This document shows positions 35,190 through 44,622 of a DNA stretch of 64,000 nt, piece by piece. Numbering within the stretch: position 1 is the first letter of the stretch; the number at the start of each line of letters is the position of its first letter. The stretch lies in NCBI GenBank assembly GCA_900544875.1, contig UQWS01000009.1:8846-72845 (forward strand), written 5' to 3'. Source of the stretch: an uncultured Collinsella sp. (GTDB taxonomy: Bacteria > Actinomycetota > Coriobacteriia > Coriobacteriales > Coriobacteriaceae). The position numbers were made by a program, and so were the translations under genes. Below the pieces are notes generated by a model. The model did not search any database. It saw nothing but the letters and a program-made list of their open reading frames with translations, and was not told the origin of the DNA.

Positions 35190-36950
35190 GTGGCCGACCA
35201 GGACATCAAGATGCTCATCGAGCGCATTATGGCCGAGGCCCGGACCCATCAGTCCGCCCGCTTCTCAAACGAAATCTACGCAGACGAGCCGATTCTCAAA
35301 ACCGGCCGACAGATGCAGAATTTCCTCCCCGACCAGTACCGCAAAATGCGCGAGATATCGCGCTGGCAGGATGACCCCAAGGGCGGCGCGGGTCGTTGGC
35401 TTTCGGAAGCCGAGCTTTTCTACCGCCAGGGCCTGCTGATGGCCGACTTTGAGGACGACTGCCCCTACAACGGCACCTTTAAGTCGTACTTTCCCACCTA
35501 CAATGCCATGAGCGATCGACAGTTGCGCGGCTACTTTACCTGGCGTGCCCAAGTGCGCCGCGGAAATATCGAGGAGACATCGACCTCGTTTGCCTTTCTG
35601 TATCTCTATGAGTTGATTTGCGGCATTGGCGTAGATGACCCGCTCGATGGTTTTAACAAGATCAAGGCCTTTTGGGATGCCTACCGCGCCTTTGAGCCCG
35701 GCATCGACCGGTTTGCACGCGTGTGGCTGCAGGATTACGCCGTGTTCCACGGGCTCGACCCCAAGCTGCTTCGCGACTCTAAAACCGTCATGTTCGATAA
35801 CGCCCTTATCGAGCTGCGGCGCGCGGCACGAGACCTTGTACCAGCACCGGCACCGTCCGGCCAGACCCCTAAGCGTCGCAAAACCTCCGAACCCACGCTC
35901 CCCCTTCCGCCCGATGAGGTGCGCGAGGAGCGACTCATGGCCGCCATCAACGCCCTCTCCACGTACAACCTAAGTAACTCGCGGCTCGGCCGCAGCCACC
36001 ACCGCGATCTGCGCCACGTGGCGTGCGCCGTGTATGTCCGTATGGCGCGCTACTATGACACGCACCGAAAGACCGGCATCGTGGCGAGCTTATTTGGGGA
36101 GGAGACGGCCATGCCCTACACCATGTTTGCCTCGGCCGTATTCTTTGCGCCCGAGCGCCACGAGGACTGCGAATACCGCCTGGATCCTATCCATATCTAC
36201 CGTTGCCAAAACGGCTTTTGGGAATGCATGCGTATCCACGGTAGTAGGCAAAAGAGCAGCAAGCTCGGTGAAATGATGCGCGCCTGCGACCAACGCCTGC
36301 GCCTGGCGCTGGACCCCGCCCATCCCCTTAAGGAAGAAAAGGTCCCCAAATATCTGGCCAAGATTATCGATGACGAGATTGTGGCATGGCTTTCATGGGA
36401 TGCCGCACACCAGCCCGTCAAGATCGATATCGATCTGAGTCAGCTGGGACACATTCGGAGCGCCGCCGCGCAAACGCGCGAAGCGCTTTTGATCGACGAG
36501 GAACGCGAGGACGGCGCGTCCGCAGAAGCCGAGGCAGCGGACTCAGGGCAACCGGAAGCCGAGCCCGTAACCGACGCGACGGTCGAGGCGGTCGTGGCAC
36601 CCATTCGGCAGAACGAGGCCGACGAGCCGACCATATCCACCGAACAGTTTGGTGTCGTGGCACCGCTTCTCGCGCCGACGCCCGCGTTCGCAGCTGCTGC
36701 GCCCGCTGACGCCACAAACGAACTCGCGCCCGCCGCAGACGCCTATCTCCGCGCGCTGCTCGAGCACAACGCAGTACAGGCGGAATCGGCGGTAGTGCAA
36801 TCGGGGCAGAGTGAGGACATGCTTGTCGATACCATCAACGAGGCGCTCTTTGACCTGGTGGGAGACACCGTTATCGAATTCGGCGCGACAGGGCCGCAGA
36901 TTATCGAGGACTACGAAGCAGACGTGAGAGGATACCTAGACCATGAGTGA
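35190..36950 (+). CDS. TerB-N / TerB-C domain protein
   Basis: A 586-aa protein. Residues about 85-205 fit TerB-N: FKSYFPTYNAMSDRQLRGYFTWRAQ in outline, then FLYLYELICGIG and WLQDYAVFHGL. A middle region (210-450) has no known domain. An acidic Ala/Glu-rich linker (about 450-535) leads to a TerB-C-like end (DMLVDTINEALFDLVGD and EDYEADVRGYL). TerB-type domains are linked to stress and phage-response gene sets; tellurite resistance itself is unlikely here. The GTG start follows AGGAGAGGAG. It overlaps the ATPase gene by eight bases, so both should be made together. Confidence 0.85.
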   Translation: MADQDIKMLIERIMAEARTHQSARFSNEIYADEPILKTGRQMQNFLPDQYRKMREISRWQDDPKGGAGRWLSEAELFYRQGLLMADFEDDCPYNGTFKSYFPTYNAMSDRQLRGYFTWRAQVRRGNIEETSTSFAFLYLYELICGIGVDDPLDGFNKIKAFWDAYRAFEPGIDRFARVWLQDYAVFHGLDPKLLRDSKTVMFDNALIELRRAARDLVPAPAPSGQTPKRRKTSEPTLPLPPDEVREERLMAAINALSTYNLSNSRLGRSHHRDLRHVACAVYVRMARYYDTHRKTGIVASLFGEETAMPYTMFASAVFFAPERHEDCEYRLDPIHIYRCQNGFWECMRIHGSRQKSSKLGEMMRACDQRLRLALDPAHPLKEEKVPKYLAKIIDDEIVAWLSWDAAHQPVKIDIDLSQLGHIRSAAAQTREALLIDEEREDGASAEAEAADSGQPEAEPVTDATVEAVVAPIRQNEADEPTISTEQFGVVAPLLAPTPAFAAAAPADATNELAPAADAYLRALLEHNAVQAESAVVQSGQSEDMLVDTINEALFDLVGDTVIEFGATGPQIIEDYEADVRGYLDHE

Positions 36951-38247
36951 TACCGCATCCGCAGCACCCCGCGTGCCCAAGCGCGTCGCTGCCGTCATTC
37001 TCAACTCGCTCAAGGGCGGCGTGGTCCCGCGCATCGGCCTTCCTTACATCACCGTAGGGCGCGAAGTTGAGATCCGCGCCCTGCTCACCGATCTGAGTCT
37101 CATCGCCGACGGTGGGGCGAGCTTCCGCTTTCTGGTCGGTCGTTACGGCGCCGGCAAGAGCTTTTTGCTCCAGACCATCCGCACGCACGCCATGGGTGAG
37201 GGATTTGTCGTCGCCGATGCCGACCTATCCCCTGAGCGCCGCCTGCAGGGCGGCCAGGGACAGGGCCTTGCCACCTACCGTGAGCTCATCCGCAACATAT
37301 CGACTAAAACGCGCCCCGAGGGCGGTGCGCTCAACCTTATCCTGGATCGCTGGGTCGCCTCGTGTGCCGATGCCGATGAGTCTGCCGTCAATGCCCAACT
37401 GGCCCCGCTCGAGGAAATGGTCCACGGCTTCGACTTCGCCCGTATGCTCCGCCGCTACCGCGCGGCCGTATCCGAGGGCGACGAAGAAGCTATGAGCCGC
37501 GTGACCAAATGGATTCGTGGCGAGTACCGCACCAAGAGTGAGGCACGCGCCGAGCTGGGCTCCTCGACCATCATCAGCGATGACGACTGGTACGACTACG
37601 TTAAGCTCATTGCGCGCTTTTTGGTCTGCAGCGGCTACAAGGGCATGCTGGTGCTCATCGACGAGCTCGTGAATCTGTATAAGATTCCCAACGCCATCAC
37701 ACGCCAATACAACTACGAGAAGATCCTGACCATGTACAACGACACGCTCCAGGGCAAGGCGCAGTACCTGGGCATGATCATGGGCGGCACGCCAACCTCC
37801 ATCGAAGACCGCCGCCGTGGCGTGTTCTCCTACGAGGCTCTGCGTAGCCGACTCGCTCAAGGCCGCTTTGCGCGCGAGGACCTTAAGGACATGCTCGCGC
37901 CCATCATCCGCCTGCAGCCACTCACCTATGAGGAGTTGCTGGTGCTGATCGAAAAACTCATGCAAATTCACGCCGGCTACTTTGGCTGGACGCCCACGCT
38001 TACCGAGAACGACTTGGTGGACTTCCTCAAGATCGAGTTTGGCCGCGTGGGAGCCGACACGCATCTGACGCCGCGTGAAGTTATTCGTGACTTTATCGAG
38101 CTGCTCGACATCCTATGCCAGAACCCCGACGCCAACGTAGCCGAGCTGCTGCAAAGCGTCGGCGGTGACGCGCTGGCGCCAGCAACCGCAACAGGCGACA
38201 CCGATACCGCAGGCGGCGACCGTAACTTCGCCGAATTCACCATCTAA
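36943..38247 (+). CDS. BrxD-like (DUF2791) P-loop ATPase
   Basis: A 434-aa ATPase with Walker A GRYGAGKS (residues 66-73) and Walker B MLVLIDE (about 232-238), a sensor-like GMIMGGTP and a C-terminal helical part with LTPREVIRDFIELLD. This is the DUF2791 family called BrxD in type 2 BREX phage-defence systems. In BREX it accompanies the BrxHI helicase, exactly as here. It starts within the end of the TerB gene and is followed after a 12-bp-arm hairpin by the helicase gene. A role in DNA sensing or loading is inferred. Confidence 0.88.
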   Translation: MSDTASAAPRVPKRVAAVILNSLKGGVVPRIGLPYITVGREVEIRALLTDLSLIADGGASFRFLVGRYGAGKSFLLQTIRTHAMGEGFVVADADLSPERRLQGGQGQGLATYRELIRNISTKTRPEGGALNLILDRWVASCADADESAVNAQLAPLEEMVHGFDFARMLRRYRAAVSEGDEEAMSRVTKWIRGEYRTKSEARAELGSSTIISDDDWYDYVKLIARFLVCSGYKGMLVLIDELVNLYKIPNAITRQYNYEKILTMYNDTLQGKAQYLGMIMGGTPTSIEDRRRGVFSYEALRSRLAQGRFAREDLKDMLAPIIRLQPLTYEELLVLIEKLMQIHAGYFGWTPTLTENDLVDFLKIEFGRVGADTHLTPREVIRDFIELLDILCQNPDANVAELLQSVGGDALAPATATGDTDTAGGDRNFAEFTI

Positions 38248-38282
38248 CCTGCCAAAAAGGGACAGGTTTATTTTGGCAGGTT
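38246..38282. repeat. 12-bp-arm hairpin between the ATPase and helicase genes
   Basis: AACCTGCCAAAA (38246-38257) and TTTTGGCAGGTT (38271-38282) are perfect inverted arms around a 13-base loop. The loop contains a second CAGGTT (38262-38267), so the left arm can pair with either right half. Read on the minus strand the loop is TAAACCTGTCCCT, the same TAA-n4-GTCCC format as the hairpin at 6247-6281. Its first two bases overlap the ATPase stop codon region. Confidence 0.8.
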
Positions 38283-38363
38283 TTATCTGGGCAAACGTCG
38301 AGGCAATAATGCAGCAAGCCACTGCCCACCGCGTTGAGAGATTCGTTTTTGAAAGGAGGCCCC

Positions 38364-40808
38364 GTGAACGCCTTTAACCGCTACGCCCCATTTATCCAAG
38401 ACTTCATCTACTCCCACGATTGGGAGAGCCTGCGCTCCATTCAGGTTGCGGCGGCAGATGCCATCTTTAACACTCAGGACAATGTGCTCCTGACGGCATC
38501 CACGGCTTCCGGCAAAACCGAGGCAGCCTTCTTTCCCATCCTGACCGAGTTTTGGGAGAACCCGCCCGCAAGCGTGGGCGCCCTCTACATCGGCCCCCTC
38601 AAGGCGCTCATCAACGACCAATTCGTCCGCCTCAACGACCTATGCGAAGAAGCCGATATCCCCGTCTGGCACTGGCATGGCGATGTCTCGCAGTCACACA
38701 AGGCCAAACTCATCAAAAAGCCGAGCGGCATCCTTCAGATTACGCCCGAATCGCTCGAGGCGCTCCTGATCCATAAGCACATGGCGATCCCGCGCATGTT
38801 TTGCGACCTGCGCTACGTCGTCATCGACGAGGTCCATTCGCTCATGCGCGGCGACCGCGGCGGGCAGACGCTCTGTCTTATCGAGCGCCTCTCGCGCATG
38901 GCAGGCGTGCAGCCCCGCCGCATTGGCCTTTCGGCCACCATCGGCGACCCCGAGCGCACGGGTGCCTTTCTCTCGCAGGGAACGGGGCGCGACTGCGTTA
39001 TCCCCCGTTTTGAGGAACCGCGTCGCGTGTGGCGTATCTCCATGGAGCACTTCTACAACTCGGGTCCCCAGGCACAGCAGCGGGAATTCGAGAGCATGGG
39101 TCCTCAAGAGGCCGAAGTGCTTGCGTGCGAGCGCATCGAGGCGGCGGCACCCCCGGCACTGCCCGCCGGCGCCCAAGACATGCGTCACAGCGGACAGCTC
39201 ACACAAGAGGAACGCCGTCAACATCGTGAGCGGACACGGGGCAAGGCCACACCCAAGGACCGTCGCACTTCCTCGGCCCCCGAGGGCGAAGTCGACATCC
39301 CGCAGGCAACCGAACAGGCACTGCTCAACCCCACCGACACCGCACCCGACAACGCCGACCCCGGCATGGGCTACATCTTTGAGCATACCCGCGGCCGCAA
39401 GTGCCTGGTCTTTGCCAACTCGCGCGAGGAGGCAGAGGCCGTGTGCTCCATGTTGCGCAGCTACTGCGAGAGCCGGCACGAGCCAGACCGCTTTCTCATC
39501 CACCACGGCAACCTTTCGGCATCGCTGCGCGAGACGGCCGAGGAGCTCATGCGCGACGAAGAGCAGGCGCAGACGACCGTCACCACCTCCACGCTGGAGC
39601 TCGGCATTGATATCGGTCGCCTGGAGCGCGCGTTCCAGATTGACGCGCCGTTTACCGTCAGCTCCTTTTTGCAGCGCATGGGGCGCACAGGCCGTCGCGA
39701 CCTTCCGCCCGAGATGTGGTTTGTCATGCGCGAGGAAGAACCCGAGCCGCGCACGATGATGCCCGAAACGATACCCTGGAAGCTCCTGCAGGGCATCGCA
39801 CTCGTACAACTCTATCGCGAGGAAAAGTGGGTCGAGCCGCCCGAGCTCGATCGACTCCCCTACAGCCTGCTCTACCACCAGACCATGTCGACGCTCGCCA
39901 GCACCGGCGAGCTCACGCCGGCCGAGCTTGCTCAGCGCGTGCTCACGCTCAGCTATTTCCACCGCGTCTCGGCCGATGACTATCGCGTACTGCTGCGCCA
40001 CCTCATCAAGATCGACCACATCCAGGTCACCGAGGGCGGTGGGCTCATCGTGGGTCTCGCGGGCGAGCGCATCATTAACAACTTTAAGTTCTACGCTGTG
40101 TTCCAGGAAAACGAGGAGTTCACCGTTCGCAGTGAGTCGGCCGAGTTGGGCACGATCATCAATCCGCCACCGCCCGGTGAGCGCATCGCCATAGCCGGGC
40201 ACTGCTGGATAGTCGAGGAAGTGGACTGGAAGCGACACACCGTCTTTGCCACGCAAGTCAAAGGTCGTGTGCCGGCATACTTTGGCGACTGCCCCGGCGA
40301 CATTAACACGCATGTACTCGAGCGCATGCGCAAGGCGCTCAACGAGCACGCGGCATATCCGTACCTCATGGGCAACGCACGGGCACGCCTTGCACAGGCT
40401 CGTCATACCGCCGAGATTTCGGGTGCGGGGACCAAACCGCTCATCAACCTGGGTGGCGACACCTGGGTGCTCTTCCCCTGGTTGGGCAGCTACGCCTTTC
40501 TGGCGCTCGAACGTATGCTCAAGATTAAGTGTGCCGCGGAGCTGGGCCTTCGCGGGCTCGATCCGTCGCGTCCATACTTTATGCAGTTTAAGATGAAGGC
40601 CGACGAGGAGACGTTCTTTGAGGTGCTCGCAGCCGAGGCCGAAAAGGACTTCGACCCCATCGAGCTCGTCTATCCCGGCGAGGTACCTTATTTTGATCGC
40701 TACGACGAGTACGTTCCCGAGGAGCTCGTGCGCAAAGGCTTCGCCGAAGGCGTGCTCGACATCGAGGGCATGAAGCAGCGCGTCCTCAGCTGGCGCGACC
40801 ACGCCTAA
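38364..40808 (+). CDS. BrxHI/Lhr-like superfamily 2 DNA helicase
   Basis: An 814-aa helicase. Motifs: TASTASGKTEAA (residues 45-56), IGPLKALINDQ, ITPESLEAL, the DEVH box (about 151), SATIGDP, then after an 85-residue Ala/Arg/Glu-rich insert GRKCLVFANSREEAEA, TSTLELGIDIGRLE and QRMGRTGRRD. A long C-terminal part follows with WVLFPWLGSYAFLALERML as in Lhr-type helicases. This is the BrxHI branch of type 2 BREX. The GTG start at 38364 follows GAAAGGAGG; a longer frame upstream lacks a site. Third gene of the TerB-BrxD-BrxHI operon. Confidence 0.9.
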   Translation: MNAFNRYAPFIQDFIYSHDWESLRSIQVAAADAIFNTQDNVLLTASTASGKTEAAFFPILTEFWENPPASVGALYIGPLKALINDQFVRLNDLCEEADIPVWHWHGDVSQSHKAKLIKKPSGILQITPESLEALLIHKHMAIPRMFCDLRYVVIDEVHSLMRGDRGGQTLCLIERLSRMAGVQPRRIGLSATIGDPERTGAFLSQGTGRDCVIPRFEEPRRVWRISMEHFYNSGPQAQQREFESMGPQEAEVLACERIEAAAPPALPAGAQDMRHSGQLTQEERRQHRERTRGKATPKDRRTSSAPEGEVDIPQATEQALLNPTDTAPDNADPGMGYIFEHTRGRKCLVFANSREEAEAVCSMLRSYCESRHEPDRFLIHHGNLSASLRETAEELMRDEEQAQTTVTTSTLELGIDIGRLERAFQIDAPFTVSSFLQRMGRTGRRDLPPEMWFVMREEEPEPRTMMPETIPWKLLQGIALVQLYREEKWVEPPELDRLPYSLLYHQTMSTLASTGELTPAELAQRVLTLSYFHRVSADDYRVLLRHLIKIDHIQVTEGGGLIVGLAGERIINNFKFYAVFQENEEFTVRSESAELGTIINPPPPGERIAIAGHCWIVEEVDWKRHTVFATQVKGRVPAYFGDCPGDINTHVLERMRKALNEHAAYPYLMGNARARLAQARHTAEISGAGTKPLINLGGDTWVLFPWLGSYAFLALERMLKIKCAAELGLRGLDPSRPYFMQFKMKADEETFFEVLAAEAEKDFDPIELVYPGEVPYFDRYDEYVPEELVRKGFAEGVLDIEGMKQRVLSWRDHA

Positions 40809-40834
40809 GACCAGTCTTTTTGGGACGGAAAGAC

Positions 40835-41713
40835 TTACTTGTCGTGAAGGACGGTGCCGAGGAAGTCGGTGTCGAAGGGCACAGCTTCGGCAAAGGCGTA
40901 GTCGCCGTCGCTGGCGATAAGCAGGTAGTTCTCCTCGCCGCCGAACTCCGCATCGCCACATGGGACCACCCAAGCATGGTCGAACACCTCAAGCGCCGTG
41001 GCGGCACAGTCGCGCAGGAACGCCACATCGCTCCCCTCGTTTGCACTCACGATATTGGCAACGTAGACGCCACCGACATTTAGGCTGCCCCGCACCAAAC
41101 GCAACGCCTCAACCGTCGCCAGCTCGCGTACGGGCTCGGCACCGCCAAAGCAATCGCTCACGACCACGTCGTAGCGACGATGGCCCACACTCGTCACGCC
41201 CAGATATGAGCGAGCCTCAGCGGTAATCACCCGCAAGCGGTCGCCCACCGCGCGCTCCAGCTCGTCCAGGTAGAACCAACGGCGCGCCAGGCGCGTAATC
41301 TCGGCATCGTACTCAATGACGTCCATGCGCAAGCTCTCGTGCGACATCAGCGCGAACTTGGGATAGGCAAACCCACCGCCGCCCAGCATAAGCGTACGGT
41401 CGATACCGTGACCATAAGCGTCACGCATTGCGTCCTCGGCCTCAAACACATCGTCAAATGCACGATAATACGCAAAGACGGGCTCTGCCCAACGATCGCC
41501 AACATAGCTTGCGCTTTGGTAGACGCCGCCCTGCACGAGCACGCGAATCTCATCGCCGCCCTCATCGTGCACGCGTTTCACGCGCGCCAACCCATTGCGG
41601 GTTCGCGCAACCTGCAGACAGGCAGCACGAACAGCGACAGCGGCCGCACCAAGCGCCGCGGCTCCCAGAGCAACGCCGGCAACGACGCCGGCAGAAACAC
41701 TCGGCTTGTTCAT
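40835..41713 (-). CDS. Spermidine synthase-like SAM-binding protein
   Basis: A 292-aa protein with an N-terminal hydrophobic segment (residues 8-32, Ala/Val/Gly-rich) and a Rossmann domain of the spermidine-synthase type: TLMLGGGGFAYPKF, MDVIEYDAEI, YDVVVSDCFGG and the late GVYVANIVS. The decarboxy-SAM/polyamine residues of true SpeE cannot be confirmed, so a methyltransferase or aminopropyltransferase of unknown substrate is the fair call. Its ATG abuts the elp3 stop codon, so it is the second gene of that operon. Confidence 0.78.
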   Translation of the reverse strand: MNKPSVSAGVVAGVALGAAALGAAAVAVRAACLQVARTRNGLARVKRVHDEGGDEIRVLVQGGVYQSASYVGDRWAEPVFAYYRAFDDVFEAEDAMRDAYGHGIDRTLMLGGGGFAYPKFALMSHESLRMDVIEYDAEITRLARRWFYLDELERAVGDRLRVITAEARSYLGVTSVGHRRYDVVVSDCFGGAEPVRELATVEALRLVRGSLNVGGVYVANIVSANEGSDVAFLRDCAATALEVFDHAWVVPCGDAEFGGEENYLLIASDGDYAFAEAVPFDTDFLGTVLHDK

Positions 41714-43621
41714 CTAGAGCTCCTTTTGCAGATAAAGGCCATGGTCATAAAATCCAAGATGGCGATAGTACTCGCGTGTGCCAATCGCGCTAATCACGTT
41801 GATGCGCGCATAGCCCGCATCTCGGGCAATCTCGCACGCACGCTCTACGAGCAAACGCCCCAACCCGTGATGCTGCGCCGCCTGGCCTTGATCCCCCACG
41901 CGCGCCGCCATGCCATACACGTGTACCTCGCGAATCATCGCCTCGTCCGGCGTCGTCGGCAACTCGTCCGCATGCGCGGCAACAAACGAATGGTCGGGCA
42001 GCGACAACCGCAAAAAGCCCGCGATCTTGCCCCGCGGCGTCACCCACTGCAAAAAGCGCTCGTAAGTCACCGGCGTCTCGTACGCCACTTCCTCATCAAG
42101 AGATAGCTCATCCAAGTCGGCACCCGCCGTGCTGATCTCGCGGTAACGGATCTCGCGCACCGTCGCACCGTCACCCCGAGCAGCCAGGCGGTTCTCAACG
42201 AGCTGACGCAGGTTAGGCTTCTTGTTGCCCACCATGATGTCGTCGGAGCTAAAGTCGCGGATCATGCGACTGATACGGCAGAACGCCGGCGTCACCACGA
42301 TGTCGTTGGCCAACACATCGAGCAGCTCGTCCTCGGTATAGGGACGCCACTCGCCGCGCTCATAGCAGCCCACCAGACGCGAACCCTCAATGAGCGCACA
42401 CGGGTAGACCTTGACCTCGTCGGGCATAAAGGCCCCCTCGGTCATAAAGCGCTCGTAGTCGCGCTTGTCCCCCTCGGGTGTGGCGCCCAGTAAGTTGAGC
42501 ATAAAATGCGCATGGATCTTAAAGCCAAACAGGCGCGCAAGCGAAAACGCCTGCTCGATCTGAGCCACCGAAATGCGGCGCTCGTTGATATCGAGCAGGT
42601 GCTGGTCGAGGCTCTGGATGCCCATCTGAATCTTGGTGCAACCCAGGCGGCGGATGAGCTTGAGGGCCTGCGGCGTTACAGCATCGGGGCGCGTCTCGAT
42701 AACGAGCCCCACCACGCGATGCTTCGCCGTCTCGTTGACGCGCTGCTGGCGCTCAAGCTCATCCATCGTGGCGGTCTGCCACTCGGCAACCTCGCCCCAC
42801 GGCGTACCGGGTCCGTACAGACGACGCACCGCGCGGTTATAGCCGCCCACGGCAACATCCACACGCTCCTGCTCGTCGGCAACGCCGGCAGCAAGCTCAG
42901 CCTCGTCTGTCGCAATGCCGGCAGCCCGATAGCGCTCGCGGCGCTCTGTTACCACCGGCGGCAGGGCATCGGCGGGAGCGTCATCGAGCAGGCGCCCTGC
43001 CTCGGCACGGCTGATGCCCGGACGCGCCAACATGGGGTTTGCCGCCACGCCGGCGACGGCATCGTCATTGAGCGCCCGGAAAAGCTCCGACATAAACCAT
43101 GTCTGATACCCTTGCGGATAGTCGCTCCAGGTACCGCCGAGCACGATGAGCTCTATCTTGTCGGTCGCATGCCCCATCTGCGAAAGCGCCGTCAAACGGG
43201 CACTCACCTGCAGATACGGGTCAAAGCAATTTTGCTCCGCACGGGCGCACGCCGGCTCGGCGTGCAGGTAGCTTTTGGGCATGCGCAGATCGTTGGGACA
43301 AAACAGGCAATCGCCCGAGCATGGCCAGGGCTTGGTGATAACGGTAATGGTCGCCACGCCCGAAGCCGTGCGACGAGGCTTCATACGCAGCACCTGCAGC
43401 AGTCGACGTTCCAGCTCGGCATCGACATTCCACCCAGCCCAACGAGCCGGCTCCTCACGTTTTACCCGCTGGTAGAACGGCAGCAGACGGCGCTTGGCCA
43501 AATCGCGTTTGTCGGCACCCTCACGGCGCGCCTCGGCATGTATCAGTTTGACGAGCGCTTTGTCGTCCACGGTCTCGCCGCGACGCAGAGCCTCGAGTAT
43601 GTTCAAGATAATCTGTTCCAT
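41714..43621 (-). CDS. elp3: Elp3-type radical SAM / GNAT tRNA-modifying enzyme
   Basis: A 635-aa bacterial Elp3 homologue. The radical-SAM half has the cluster motif PCSGDCLFCPND (about residue 99), IVLGGTWSDYPQGYQ and VIETRPDAVTPQ, QMGIQSLD; the C-terminal GNAT half (about 490-635) has HHGLGRLLVERACEIA and YYRHLGFYDHGLYL, the acetyl-CoA site. Elp3 uses SAM and acetyl-CoA to make carboxymethyl-type groups on wobble uridine 34 of tRNA. The cluster spacing CX3CX2C is shorter than my recollection of eukaryotic and archaeal Elp3. It is the first gene of a pair with the spermidine-synthase-like gene. Confidence 0.9.
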   Translation of the reverse strand: MEQIILNILEALRRGETVDDKALVKLIHAEARREGADKRDLAKRRLLPFYQRVKREEPARWAGWNVDAELERRLLQVLRMKPRRTASGVATITVITKPWPCSGDCLFCPNDLRMPKSYLHAEPACARAEQNCFDPYLQVSARLTALSQMGHATDKIELIVLGGTWSDYPQGYQTWFMSELFRALNDDAVAGVAANPMLARPGISRAEAGRLLDDAPADALPPVVTERRERYRAAGIATDEAELAAGVADEQERVDVAVGGYNRAVRRLYGPGTPWGEVAEWQTATMDELERQQRVNETAKHRVVGLVIETRPDAVTPQALKLIRRLGCTKIQMGIQSLDQHLLDINERRISVAQIEQAFSLARLFGFKIHAHFMLNLLGATPEGDKRDYERFMTEGAFMPDEVKVYPCALIEGSRLVGCYERGEWRPYTEDELLDVLANDIVVTPAFCRISRMIRDFSSDDIMVGNKKPNLRQLVENRLAARGDGATVREIRYREISTAGADLDELSLDEEVAYETPVTYERFLQWVTPRGKIAGFLRLSLPDHSFVAAHADELPTTPDEAMIREVHVYGMAARVGDQGQAAQHHGLGRLLVERACEIARDAGYARINVISAIGTREYYRHLGFYDHGLYLQKEL

Positions 43622-43640
43622 GACCCCATTGTAAAGGCAA

Positions 43641-43672
43641 AGGTGCCGGAGCCCGTCACGGCTCCGGCGCCT
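43641..43672. terminator. GC-rich terminator between the DUF4097 and elp3 genes
   Basis: AGGTGCCGGAGCC (43641-43653) pairs with GGCTCCGGCGCCT (43660-43672) with one G-T pair and a six-base loop. On the minus strand the stem is followed by TTTGCCTTT, so it likely ends the XRE/DUF4097 transcript just before elp3. Confidence 0.75.
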
Positions 43673-43719
43673 CCATCAAACAGCGCAGCTATGGTATATA
43701 AGTCTTCGATAACCGCCCG

Positions 43720-44622
43720 TCACTCTGAATCAAATGACATGTCGCCCGAACCGACCTCAAAACGATACGTAGCAGACTTATCGCCGTTATCGAATTCAAG
43801 ATTCAAAATGGTCTCGCCGTCGTAGCCAAGCGGAAGGAAATCGCTCTCGAAGTCGCCGCTGCCCAAGGTAAGGCTTGCCTTAAAGCCCGTCGAGTTCGGA
43901 ACCATCATCTCCACATCGCCCGAGCCCACACTCACGTCCATCGACTTCGCGGGGGCCTGGTAGAGCTCGAACGTCACATCGCCCGAACCGACCTCAGCAC
44001 TGAGCGCATCAGTCACGCTGCCCGCAAACTCTACATCTCCCGCACCCAGGAAAAGGTCGAAGCCATCACAGGTGACACCGGCAATCTGCAGATCACCCGA
44101 GCCCACGTGCGCGTTGACTCCCTTCAGATGTTCGGCAACACGGCGCGGCAGCTCGACCGTAACTGAGCGATCGATTGCCTTACCGTCATCACTTCCAAAC
44201 TGGGAAACCTTGAGCGTCGAGTCCTCGACGGATGCGATGTTCTGCGTCGCGGCCTTGGAGGCATCCATACCATTGGCAACGCGTCCCCGCTCGATAACGC
44301 GAGCCTTGTTACCATCAACAACCTTGACGTCCACCGTAGCCGCATCGATATCGAAATCGAGGTAGCGAAACTCATCGGCATCAAAGGTCGTACACGAAAG
44401 CTGCTGAGGCCGAGCGGAATAGTTACCGCCATCGTTCATAAAATCGTCGTCATCAACCACATCGTCCATACCGGACAAGCCGGGTATAACATCGTCGAGA
44501 TCCCACGGGCCATCAAAATGAATCAAAGTCCGCGAAACGCCAAAAACAAGCCCGATAATCAGTACAAACGCTCCGATGCCGACGCCCAGGCGCAGCTTGG
44601 ATTCATGCGAAAGCTTCATCAT
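43720..44622 (-). CDS. DUF4097-type envelope protein with GSGD repeats
   Basis: A 300-aa protein with one N-terminal transmembrane helix (LGVGIGAFVLIIGLVFGV) and an outside domain. From about residue 170 six GSGD or GAGD motifs recur (GSGDLQIAG, GAGDVEFAG, GSGDVTFEL, GSGDVEMMV, GSGDFESDF, GSGDMSFDS), mostly 19-21 residues apart, the rung spacing of a right-handed beta-solenoid as in DUF4097 adhesin-like proteins. Its start overlaps the end of the XRE gene (ATGA type). Function is not established; an envelope-associated role is inferred. Confidence 0.82.
   Translation of the reverse strand: MMKLSHESKLRLGVGIGAFVLIIGLVFGVSRTLIHFDGPWDLDDVIPGLSGMDDVVDDDDFMNDGGNYSARPQQLSCTTFDADEFRYLDFDIDAATVDVKVVDGNKARVIERGRVANGMDASKAATQNIASVEDSTLKVSQFGSDDGKAIDRSVTVELPRRVAEHLKGVNAHVGSGDLQIAGVTCDGFDLFLGAGDVEFAGSVTDALSAEVGSGDVTFELYQAPAKSMDVSVGSGDVEMMVPNSTGFKASLTLGSGDFESDFLPLGYDGETILNLEFDNGDKSATYRFEVGSGDMSFDSE

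Noticed and set aside
35190..40808. Calling the operon a complete BREX system or a tellurite-resistance locus
   Set aside because: No methylase, PglZ phosphatase or PglY/BrxC homologue is present, and no TerC/TerD/TerZ gene accompanies the TerB-like protein.
38694..40973. Long minus-strand frame opposite the BrxHI-like helicase, and a similar one at 48600-50285 opposite the DUF3516 helicase
   Set aside because: Both are shadows of well-supported helicase genes; no ribosome sites or motifs.
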